Positions 35,582 through 42,888 of a DNA stretch of 64,000 nucleotides are shown here, piece by piece. Each line of letters opens with the position of its first letter. Position 1 is the stretch's first letter. Under the pieces are notes generated by a model, which was given only the letters and a program-made list of their open reading frames with translations, had not been told where the DNA came from and made no database searches. The stretch spans positions 1 through 64,000 of the forward strand of contig CALOBC010000029.1 of NCBI GenBank assembly GCA_942491145.1, given 5' to 3'. This DNA is from CAXQUZ01 sp942491145. GTDB lineage: Bacteria > Myxococcota_A > UBA796 > UBA2385. Both the position numbers and the translations under genes were made by a program.

Positions 35582-36943
35582 TCAAGCACCCAACCCATAC
35601 GCTCGGAGCTTCCGGTAGAGGGTCTTTCGGTCCACCCCCAGCTGCCGCGCGGCCAGGCTCTTGTTGCCCCCCACCCGGTCGAGCACCGCGCAGATGTGGC
35701 GCCGCTCCAGCTCGGCCAAGGTCTCCACCCGACCACCCGGCTGTGCTGGGGTCTCCAGTGGCACATCGACACCCGGCCGCTGAAGGGCCATCGGCAGGTC
35801 ATCGATGCCGACCGACTCACCCCGGCACAGCGCCACGGCCCGCTCGATGCAGTTCTGGAGCTCCCGCACATTGCCGGGCCAAGAGTGCTCCATCAGCAAG
35901 TGGGCCGCCGGAGGGGCAATGCGGTGCACGGGCTTGCTCGCGCGGGCCGCAGCATGGGCGAGAAAGGTCTCGGCCAGTAGCAACACGTCCCCTCCCCGGT
36001 CGCGGAGGGGGGGCAGGTCAATCTGGATGACGTTGATGCGGTAGTACAGGTCTCGCCGAAACACACCGGCATCCACCCGGGCCTCCAGGTCCTGGTTGGT
36101 GGCCGCGACAATGCGGGCGTCGAAGGCATGTTCGCGGTCGCCGCCAACCGGACGCACCGCCCGATCCTGCAGCGCGCGGAGGAGCTTCGGCTGGAGGGGG
36201 AGCGGCATGTCCCCGATCTCGTCGAGAAAGAGGGTGCCACCGGTGGCCTGCACAAACAGGCCCGCCCGGGAAGACCGCGCATCGGTGAACGCACCCCGGG
36301 TGTGGCCGAACAGCTCACTCTCCAGCAGCGACTCCGGCATCGCCGCGCAGTTGATCGGAATGAATGGGGCCTTGGCGCGGGTGCCTTCGCTGTGCAGCGC
36401 CCGGGCAACCATCTCTTTGCCGGTGCCGGTCTCCCCGGAGATCAGCACAGACACGTCGCTGTCGGCAACCTGGCGCACCAGCTCCTGGAGCTGGCGCATG
36501 GGTGGGCTGCTGCCCAGAATGCCCCCGATGGGACCAGGGGCAACCACGCTTCTGAGCTGGCGAACCTCCCGACGAAGCCGACGATGCTGCACGGCACGAG
36601 TCAGGGCCAACGCCAACACATCAACCCGCAGGGGCCGGACCAGGTAGTCAAAGGCGCCCGAGCGCATCGTGGCCACGGCGTTCTCGACGGTGCCGATGTC
36701 ATCGACCAGCAAGATGGGCAGCTCGGGCCAGCGCGCCTTGAGCTTGCCGCACAGGCTCAGACCGGCGCCCCCGTCGAACTTGAAGTCGATGAGAACGGCG
36801 TCGGCTCCGTGTGTCTCGATGTCCGCCACCAAGCCCTGCATGCTGGTTCGGTGGCGCACCCGGAAGCCCTTGCGCTGCAAGGCCGTGACCTGAAGCGCGG
36901 TGGCGGGTGAGTCACCGCTGAGCAGGTGGATGGTTCCAGACAA
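35582..36943 (-). CDS. Sigma-54-dependent response regulator (NtrC family)
   Basis: A 453-residue activator: receiver (1-120), AAA+ sigma-54-interaction domain (~135-370) and Fis-type HTH (~410-453, NKSLAARQLGVDRKTLYRKL). AAA+ motifs: Walker A ISGETGTGKEM, GAFTDA in the sigma-54 loop (usually GAFTGA), Walker B GTLFLDEIGDM and the Arg-finger block FRRDLYYRINV. The receiver keeps a phosphoacceptor Asp (AVLIDFKFDGG), but the acidic pocket is Ser-Gly-Asp (LLSGDS) rather than two acids, and the conserved Lys is Arg (YLVRPLRV). Phosphorylation control may be altered. TTG 36943 is the likely start because AAGGGAG lies five bases before it; GTG 36964 is the alternative. No sensor kinase gene is near. 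Confidence 0.92.
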   Translation of the reverse strand: MSGTIHLLSGDSPATALQVTALQRKGFRVRHRTSMQGLVADIETHGADAVLIDFKFDGGAGLSLCGKLKARWPELPILLVDDIGTVENAVATMRSGAFDYLVRPLRVDVLALALTRAVQHRRLRREVRQLRSVVAPGPIGGILGSSPPMRQLQELVRQVADSDVSVLISGETGTGKEMVARALHSEGTRAKAPFIPINCAAMPESLLESELFGHTRGAFTDARSSRAGLFVQATGGTLFLDEIGDMPLPLQPKLLRALQDRAVRPVGGDREHAFDARIVAATNQDLEARVDAGVFRRDLYYRINVIQIDLPPLRDRGGDVLLLAETFLAHAAARASKPVHRIAPPAAHLLMEHSWPGNVRELQNCIERAVALCRGESVGIDDLPMALQRPGVDVPLETPAQPGGRVETLAELERRHICAVLDRVGGNKSLAARQLGVDRKTLYRKLRAYGLGA

Positions 36944-36961
36944 CCCGACTCCCTTGGTGCA

Positions 36962-36975
36962 CACCGGCGCCGGTG
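36962..36975. promoter_or_regulatory. 14-bp perfect palindrome before the NtrC-type regulator
   Basis: CACCGGCGCCGGTG is an exact palindrome centred about 25 bases upstream of the likely TTG start of the sigma-54 activator. Its position and perfection suggest an operator, perhaps for autoregulation. GC-rich palindromes also arise by chance in this genome, so it needs a second copy to be convincing. Confidence 0.35.
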
Positions 36976-37041
36976 CAGGGTGGGCGCTGCTGTGGTCGAT
37001 ATTTCAGCAGCCCCCCGCTGGCGAGTCCACCCTGCAGCGCC

Positions 37042-37743
37042 TCAGGACACCGCACAGTCGTCGGGGCCACACCCGGGCGCATCGGACACCTCGGGGGCCT
37101 TCCGGGCCGCAGCCTCCCGCAGGGCACGGGCCAACAGCTCCGGTGGTTGGGCCCCGGAGAGCCCAAAGTGGCGGTCGATGACGAAGAAGGGCACCCCCGA
37201 GATGCCCAGCGTGCGGGCCTCGGCTTCGTCGCGGCGCACCGCGTCGGCGAAGGCGCTGGGATCTGCCAGCACCGCGTCGACTTGGTCCTCGGGCAGCCCA
37301 GACTCGACGGCGATCGCCCGCAGCGAAGCGAGGTCCCGAACACTGCGCCCCTCGCAGAACCAGCCCCGCATCAGGCGGTCCTTGAGGGAGATCTGGAGCG
37401 CCGGGCTGAGCGTGACCGCGAGCTGCAGCAGCCGGTGGGCATCAAACGTGCCCGACTCGCGCTTCTGGGCGTCGAAGTCGAAAGTGACTCCCTCCTCCGC
37501 CGCCTGGGCCGCAACATGGGCCATCATGCCGAGCGCCTTGTCGCGGGACATGCCGTACTTGCGGGCCAAGACATCCGCGAGGTCGCTGCCGGCGGGCAAC
37601 GGCGTCTGGCTGGGGTCCAGCTCAAAGGAACGGAACAGCAGCTCAACATCGAGCTCGGGCGTCGCTTCCAGGGCGCGCTCCAGCCGGCGCTTGCCGATGA
37701 GACACCAGGGGCACACCACATCGGACCAGACCTCGACAACCAT
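37042..37743 (-). CDS. DsbA-family thiol oxidoreductase, FrnE-like
   Basis: A 233-residue cytoplasmic DsbA-family protein of the FrnE type. The redox site VCPWCLIGKRRL (Cys-Pro-Trp-Cys at ~11-14) follows the first strand, the cis-Pro loop is GISGVPFFVIDRHF, and the helical insert (KYGMSRDKALGMMAHV) is family-typical. There is no signal peptide. FrnE-type proteins act as disulfide oxidoreductases or isomerases and are linked to stress tolerance in some bacteria. The tail ends CGPDDCAVS, giving a further CxxxxC pair. GGAG precedes ATG 37743. Confidence 0.9.
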   Translation of the reverse strand: MVVEVWSDVVCPWCLIGKRRLERALEATPELDVELLFRSFELDPSQTPLPAGSDLADVLARKYGMSRDKALGMMAHVAAQAAEEGVTFDFDAQKRESGTFDAHRLLQLAVTLSPALQISLKDRLMRGWFCEGRSVRDLASLRAIAVESGLPEDQVDAVLADPSAFADAVRRDEAEARTLGISGVPFFVIDRHFGLSGAQPPELLARALREAAARKAPEVSDAPGCGPDDCAVS

Positions 37744-37844
37744 GGCAACTCCAGAGCAGGCCTCCGCCTAGCCCAAGCGAGCGGCGTGCCAAGCCTCCCC
37801 GCCATCACGAGACACTGGGGACATCAACAGATGCCTGAGCCGGC

Positions 37845-39212
37845 TCACCAGCCACCAGAGACTGTGCGCAGGGCCGCTTCTCCCAAGCCCGCCGCAAGCA
37901 GCGCCTCAATCTCGGCCTTTCGGGCCTTGGCCAGCGTCTCTTCGCGCTTCGTCAAGCGAAAGACATCGCTCGACCCCAGCGAGAAGGCGGTGCGCTCCAT
38001 GGCGGCCACACTGGCGGCTTGCTCGGCGCTCTCTTGGCGGACCGCCCACGCTTGGACCGCGGCCCGGTGCTGGGCATGGGCACCGAGAACATCCGCCCTC
38101 ACCGCATCGGCGAGGCCCCGACGCTCCGCTTGGAGCCGCTCCACCGCCGCGCGGGACCGGGCCAGCTCCCCGCGCCCTTTGCGCAGCGCCAGCGGCACTT
38201 CCAGCTTGAGGCCCAGATCCACCTCCGCCTTGCTCGCTTTGCTGGACGCCGACTCGGGGCCGAGGTCCTTGGCCACCCCAATCCGGCTGTTCAGCTTCGG
38301 CAGCACCGTCGACCGCGCCCGCCCCAGGTCGACTTGGGCGCCCGCGAGCAGCGCATCGGCCACCCGCAGCTCCGGGCGTCGGGCGAGGGCCTGTTGCACA
38401 ACGTCCTCGGGCTGGGCGTTCCCGAGCACGGGCGGGGGCAGCGCCTCGGGCAGGTCCGACGGGCGGGGCACCACCGGCTGCATGTCTTCGCCGCGGTAGT
38501 AAAGCGACAGCATCAACGCCGCCTGAAGCAGCTGCTGTTGGGCATCCACAACGTTGGCCCGACGCTCCAGCACGACCTGCTGGTTGTCCAGCTCGGCCAG
38601 CTCAGGCTTCGCGCCCAGCGCCACCTGACGGCGCAGTCCGGCCGCCCGGTCTTCGGCGAGCTGGAGCTGCTGCTCCGCCACCGCGAGCTTCTGTCCCGTC
38701 GCCACCCACTTCCACCACGCCGACGCCGCTTTGCCGAGCATCGCCTGGCGCTTGGCATCCATCGCAGCGGTCGCGCCCTCGACCCCATGTCGGGCCACCA
38801 GCAGCTTCGCCCGCTCGGCGGTGATGCCCAGGTCCTGCAGCAGGGGCACCGACACACCCACCCGCACCTCGCCCATCGGCAAGGTCTCGTATTGACCGTA
38901 GTAGTCGGGGAAGCTGCCCCCACCCCAGCGGTACCCGGCCTCGAGCTCTGGACCAAAGGGGGTGGCCATGACCAGGGCACTGTCGACCGACGCGCGGGGG
39001 TACGGCCCGGACAGCTCCTGGTCGTACTTGCCCAGCAGCGTGGGATCAAACGCACCCGCCGCGCTGAGCCGCTTGGCTTCTTGCTCGGCACGCTTGGCTT
39101 CGGCCACCGCCAGCTCCGGCACCCGGCCATCCACCGCCGCCAGCACCGTCGCCAGATCCAGGGGGGCCGCGGCGACCACAGTGGACCAGAACAGCGCCAC
39201 AATGGCCATCAT
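37845..39212 (-). CDS. TolC-family outer-membrane channel
   Basis: A 455-residue outer-membrane efflux protein (OEP/TolC family) with a signal segment (MMAIVALFWSTVVAAAP) and two long coiled-coil/strand repeats: AVAEAKRAEQEAKRLSAAGA leads the first, RRPELRVADALLAGAQVDLG the second. These are the internal duplication of TolC. It forms the exit duct through the outer membrane for the type I secretion set. It is the last gene of the ABC-HlyD-TolC run, 13 bases after the HlyD stop. Confidence 0.9.
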   Translation of the reverse strand: MMAIVALFWSTVVAAAPLDLATVLAAVDGRVPELAVAEAKRAEQEAKRLSAAGAFDPTLLGKYDQELSGPYPRASVDSALVMATPFGPELEAGYRWGGGSFPDYYGQYETLPMGEVRVGVSVPLLQDLGITAERAKLLVARHGVEGATAAMDAKRQAMLGKAASAWWKWVATGQKLAVAEQQLQLAEDRAAGLRRQVALGAKPELAELDNQQVVLERRANVVDAQQQLLQAALMLSLYYRGEDMQPVVPRPSDLPEALPPPVLGNAQPEDVVQQALARRPELRVADALLAGAQVDLGRARSTVLPKLNSRIGVAKDLGPESASSKASKAEVDLGLKLEVPLALRKGRGELARSRAAVERLQAERRGLADAVRADVLGAHAQHRAAVQAWAVRQESAEQAASVAAMERTAFSLGSSDVFRLTKREETLAKARKAEIEALLAAGLGEAALRTVSGGW

Positions 39213-39225
39213 TGCGACATCCTCA

Positions 39226-40578
39226 TCACTTCAGTTCCTTGGGGGCACGGGGCTTCTTCCCGTTCGCCGGCACCGATGCCGAGCCCTTGTCCATGCCACT
39301 GATCGGCAGCTTGGGGAACCCGTTGATCTGGCGCCAGAGCTCGTAGCCAGAGGTGACCCGGGCGAGCAGCACAAAGCCCTTGGCCCGCACACCCTGGCGC
39401 AGGCGCTCGCCGCTCGGCCAGCCCGGTGAGTTGGGATCCGGCACCACCACAATGCGGAACGTGCCCTTGCCGTCGTCGGTGGCGTCGATGAAGGCGACCC
39501 GACCAGGGAAGGTGCCTGTGCTCATCTCCGGCCAGCCGCTGAATTGCAGCGCCGGCCAGCCCTCGAAGAGCACCCGCACCTCGTCGCCCGCCGTGATGAG
39601 TGGCACGTCGTTGCCGTCGATGGCCAGCTCCACTGCCCGGGCGTCTGTGTCGGGCACCAGCCTGACCAGCAGGTCGCCCTCTTTGACCTGCGCACCGTCC
39701 GGGCCACCGTAGAGCCGCAGCACCCGCCCCGCGCGGGGCGCCCGGACGTCCTGGCGAGACTGGCGGGCCAGCTTGACCTCGATCTCGACCAGCTTGCGGC
39801 GACTCTCGGCTTCTTTGCTCAGGGCGGCCTGGAGCTGGGCCTGGGCGCTGGCGATCTTGGACGATCCCGCTTGGGCTGCCTTGTCCCGGGCTTGCTGGGT
39901 GCCGGCGATGAGCTGCTGGCGGGCCGACACGGTGGTGCGGGTCTTGGCGGCCTTCATCTGGGCGAGCTCAAGCTTCCGCGTGCTCTCGATGCCCTCGGCC
40001 GCGAGCTGGGTGATGCGCTCGAGCTGGAGCTCGGCGGCCGCAGCTTCGGCCTGCTCTCCCACCAGCTTCTGGCGCTCGGACAGCACCTTGGACTCGTACT
40101 CGGCGATGGCGAGCGCACGTCCGGCGTGTTCCGCATCGATCTTGCGCCGGTACGTCGCGGCAGTGTCCACCGCGGCGGCGAGCACCGCCTCAAGCTGGAC
40201 CTTCTCGGCCTGAAGGCGGCTGAAGTAGGCGGGGTCGTTGTCGACCATTGTGGCCAAGATCTGCCCCGCCACGACGGCCTCCCCCTCGGTGACCTGCCAC
40301 GCCTGGATGCGGCCTTTGATGGGCGCTTCCACACTCTGTGCGCGGTCCTCTGGCGCGTAGGCGATGACCCGTCCGTCACCCGTCGACGACTGCTGCCACG
40401 GCAAAAACAGCATCAGGAAGGCCATCACCGGAAATGCAACCGCGAGCCCACGGGCGACCAAGCCCACCGCACGCGGGGAGCGCACCAGCCGCATCACCGG
40501 CAGATCGCTGCCCGGGTGGCGCAGGCGCTCACTCTGGCCCGTCAGCGACAGCATGGGCAGGTTCTTCGGATCAGGCAT
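39226..40578 (-). CDS. HlyD-family membrane fusion protein
   Basis: A 450-residue periplasmic adaptor with an N-terminal cytoplasmic tail, one membrane helix (VARGLAVAFPVMAFLMLFLP), a biotinyl-lipoyl half (VEAPIKGRIQAWQVTEGEAV), a long coiled-coil hairpin rich in Ala/Glu/Gln, and the second lipoyl half (VRAPRAGRVLRLYGGPDGA). This is the HlyD plan connecting the ABC exporter to TolC. ATG 40578 overlaps the ABC gene stop by 8 bases, so translation is coupled. An upstream GTG (40587) is possible. Confidence 0.92.
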   Translation of the reverse strand: MPDPKNLPMLSLTGQSERLRHPGSDLPVMRLVRSPRAVGLVARGLAVAFPVMAFLMLFLPWQQSSTGDGRVIAYAPEDRAQSVEAPIKGRIQAWQVTEGEAVVAGQILATMVDNDPAYFSRLQAEKVQLEAVLAAAVDTAATYRRKIDAEHAGRALAIAEYESKVLSERQKLVGEQAEAAAAELQLERITQLAAEGIESTRKLELAQMKAAKTRTTVSARQQLIAGTQQARDKAAQAGSSKIASAQAQLQAALSKEAESRRKLVEIEVKLARQSRQDVRAPRAGRVLRLYGGPDGAQVKEGDLLVRLVPDTDARAVELAIDGNDVPLITAGDEVRVLFEGWPALQFSGWPEMSTGTFPGRVAFIDATDDGKGTFRIVVVPDPNSPGWPSGERLRQGVRAKGFVLLARVTSGYELWRQINGFPKLPISGMDKGSASVPANGKKPRAPKELK

Positions 40579-42700
40579 GGAGGCCACCGGCGGTGAGGTT
40601 CGTGGTGACCGGCAGGCGGGCGGCCAGCTCTGGCAGCTCGGTGAACACGATCAGCGTCCACGGCGCGTCGGGGTTGCACAGTCGGGCCAGGATCGGGTCC
40701 AACCCGGACAACGCCATCGCATCCAGCGCGCCATCGATGATGAGCAGCCGCGGTCGGGCGCACAGCGCGCGGGCCAACATCAGGCGCCGGGCTTGGGTCG
40801 AGGACAGGGGGGTGCCCGAGGGGCCCAGCTCAGTGTGAATGCCGTCGGGAAGCGCATCCACGGTGCGCGTCAGCCCCACTTGTTCCAGGGCCTCCCGCAG
40901 CGCCGGGATCTCCGCTTCAGGGCGGTTGAGCCGCACATTCTCGGCCACGGTGCCTTGGATGATGTCGACGCCGCGCACCAGCATCGCGTCCCGGTACATC
41001 GCCGGCGGTCGCAGGTCTTCGGTGCGGATGCCATCGCGCCAGACCTGGCCGGCGTGGGGTCGACGCATCCCAAGAATGACCTCGGACAGTGTGCTCTTGC
41101 CAGATCCGGAGTCCCCGAGCACCGCCAATCGAGCCCCGGAGGGCACATCCAGATCCAGCGGGCCCACACGGCGCAGGCCACCGGGCTGTTGGATGACCAC
41201 CTGGTCCAGGCGGACGCTGGACGGCGATGTGCGGCTGGCGGGGGCCATCCCGGTCTCTCGCTCCTGGGGCAGGTCGACGAGCGTGCCCAGCTTGTCGATC
41301 CCGGCGAGCAGGTCGTAGTACGAGTCGAGCTTGTTGGTGAACTTGGCGAAGCCGGCCAGCGCAGAGGTCACGATGAACTCGGCGGCGACCAGCTGGCCAA
41401 CCGTCAGCTCGGCGTCGAGCACCAGCCACCCACACACGGCCAGCAGCAGCACGCTGGAGACCGCCTGGAGGCCCACGCTGCCCACGAACTGCTTGAAGAA
41501 GACAGACCAGTGGGCATCGCGGGCGCGCAGGTAGTCCTGGGCCAGCGCGTCGGCCCGCTCCAACGCGAAGCGCTCGCCGCCGCCCAGCTTGAAGCCGAGG
41601 GGGTGGCGGGCCAGCTCTTCGATCCAAGAGGCGGCGGCGTACTTGGCTTTGCTCTCTTTGATGGCGGTCTTCTCGGCGCCCTTGCCCAACGCAAAGAGAA
41701 TGACCACGAGGCTGAGGACCAGCACCACATCGTAGGCGAGCAGCGCGGGATGGTAGAAGGCGAGCAGGGTCAGCCCCACTGCCGCCTGAAGGGCCGCCCC
41801 GAGTCCATCCACAAGAAGCGACGACATGGCCTTTTGGACCGTGAGCACATCAAAGAAGCGGTTGACGAGCTCCGGACCGTAGCGGGTGTCGAAGGTGGAG
41901 ATGCGCACTTGGGTGAGGCGCCGGGCGAGGTCGGCCATCATGCGCACAAAGACCCGCCGCTGGACCATCTCGACGGCGAGGCGCTGCAGGCTGCGCAGGG
42001 CGGCCGCCAGCAGCAGACACACCAACAGGATGCCGGTGAGAACGATGACCGGCTGGGCCAGCGTCCCAAACGCCAACCAGTTGATGAGCACCTGCATCGT
42101 GAGCGGGATAGCAAGCCCGAGAATGCCCGTTGCGACGCCATAGACAACGACTGCAATCAGGTCGACCCGCTCGGCCCGGAGCAGCCCAAAGAGGCGCTGG
42201 AGGGGCTTGGGCGCGGGCTGACCTTCGGTGCGCCGCAGCACCGGGGAAGCGGGGCGGGAGGGCTCCACGAAGGCCCACAGCTGGACCTCATCCGGAGACA
42301 GCCACTGGGCCTGGAGCACGGACGGGCGAAGGCGCCGCGGACCGGCTGGGCTGCCGGGAATGTGCATTTGGACGGTGCCGAGGCGGGAGCCCGACAGCAC
42401 CACCCACGCGGGGCCCACCCCAAGATCAGGCCCCAGGCCCACCGCAGGCAGCGAAGGGTCGGACAACGACGCGGCCTCGTCGACGGTGCACCGCACCCAG
42501 TGCATCCGCAGGCCCAGTGCCGCGCCGCCATGGGCCAAGGCGTCGGTCCATGAGGGCCGATCGGTCCCCCCCGCTTCGGCCGCGATGAGGTCGGCCGGCT
42601 GGATGGACATGCCCAGCAGATCGACGAGCAACGCAAGCAGGGGCCGCAGGGTCGGCGAACCGAGGTCGGCGTCGACGGAGGGGGGCAAAAGATCGGGCAC
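40571..42700 (-). CDS. Type I secretion ABC exporter with degenerate ATPase motifs
   Basis: A 709-residue HlyB-like exporter: an N-terminal C39-like domain without catalytic Cys (~1-165), a six-helix membrane domain (~185-490) and a nucleotide-binding domain (~500-709). Walker A is intact (LGDSGSGKSTLSE). The signature is LSSTQARR instead of LSGGQ. Walker B reads RLLIIDGALDAM, with Gly for the catalytic Glu. The switch His position is Glu (LIVFTELPEL). A homodimer with these sites should bind ATP but hydrolyse poorly. Start is taken as GTG 42700 because GGAG lies five bases before it; the longer upstream frame is not protein-like. HlyD and TolC genes follow at once. No RTX or bacteriocin substrate is evident nearby. 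Confidence 0.88.
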   Translation of the reverse strand: MPDLLPPSVDADLGSPTLRPLLALLVDLLGMSIQPADLIAAEAGGTDRPSWTDALAHGGAALGLRMHWVRCTVDEAASLSDPSLPAVGLGPDLGVGPAWVVLSGSRLGTVQMHIPGSPAGPRRLRPSVLQAQWLSPDEVQLWAFVEPSRPASPVLRRTEGQPAPKPLQRLFGLLRAERVDLIAVVVYGVATGILGLAIPLTMQVLINWLAFGTLAQPVIVLTGILLVCLLLAAALRSLQRLAVEMVQRRVFVRMMADLARRLTQVRISTFDTRYGPELVNRFFDVLTVQKAMSSLLVDGLGAALQAAVGLTLLAFYHPALLAYDVVLVLSLVVILFALGKGAEKTAIKESKAKYAAASWIEELARHPLGFKLGGGERFALERADALAQDYLRARDAHWSVFFKQFVGSVGLQAVSSVLLLAVCGWLVLDAELTVGQLVAAEFIVTSALAGFAKFTNKLDSYYDLLAGIDKLGTLVDLPQERETGMAPASRTSPSSVRLDQVVIQQPGGLRRVGPLDLDVPSGARLAVLGDSGSGKSTLSEVILGMRRPHAGQVWRDGIRTEDLRPPAMYRDAMLVRGVDIIQGTVAENVRLNRPEAEIPALREALEQVGLTRTVDALPDGIHTELGPSGTPLSSTQARRLMLARALCARPRLLIIDGALDAMALSGLDPILARLCNPDAPWTLIVFTELPELAARLPVTTNLTAGGLHA

Positions 42701-42757
42701 TGGGGCTCCAAGTCGACCAAGGCCCTGGGGTGTTCCGCACGCCACGGCCGAGCCGCA

Positions 42758-42774
42758 CCCCAGGAGTTCTGGGG
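42758..42774. promoter_or_regulatory. Hairpin in leader of the secretion operon
   Basis: CCCCAG-GAGTT-CTGGGG, a 6-bp stem with a 5-base loop, lies about 60 bases upstream of the ABC gene start. It could structure the mRNA leader or be an operator half. Only its symmetry supports it. Confidence 0.25.
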
Positions 42775-42809
42775 CTACTCCCCGTGCCAGACGTTTAGCC
42801 ACCTCTCGA

Positions 42810-42831
42810 TACACGACAAGTTATTCGTGTA
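42810..42831. promoter_or_regulatory. 7-bp inverted repeat in AT-rich promoter region
   Basis: TACACGA-N8-TCGTGTA sits in a rare AT-rich patch (42795-42850), about 110 bases before the ABC gene start and 58 bases after the permease stop (both on the minus strand). The local drop in GC marks a likely promoter, and the spaced dyad fits a repressor or activator dimer site for the secretion operon. Confidence 0.4.
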
Positions 42832-42888
42832 ACATTTTTATGGACTCTAGTGTCGTGCGTGTGCGTGCGGCACGGCTCAGCCCGCGAC

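Noticed and set aside
40364..42553. Long plus-strand frame across the HlyD and ABC genes
   Set aside because: Gln/His/Arg-rich antisense; the opposite strand encodes clear ABC and HlyD motifs.
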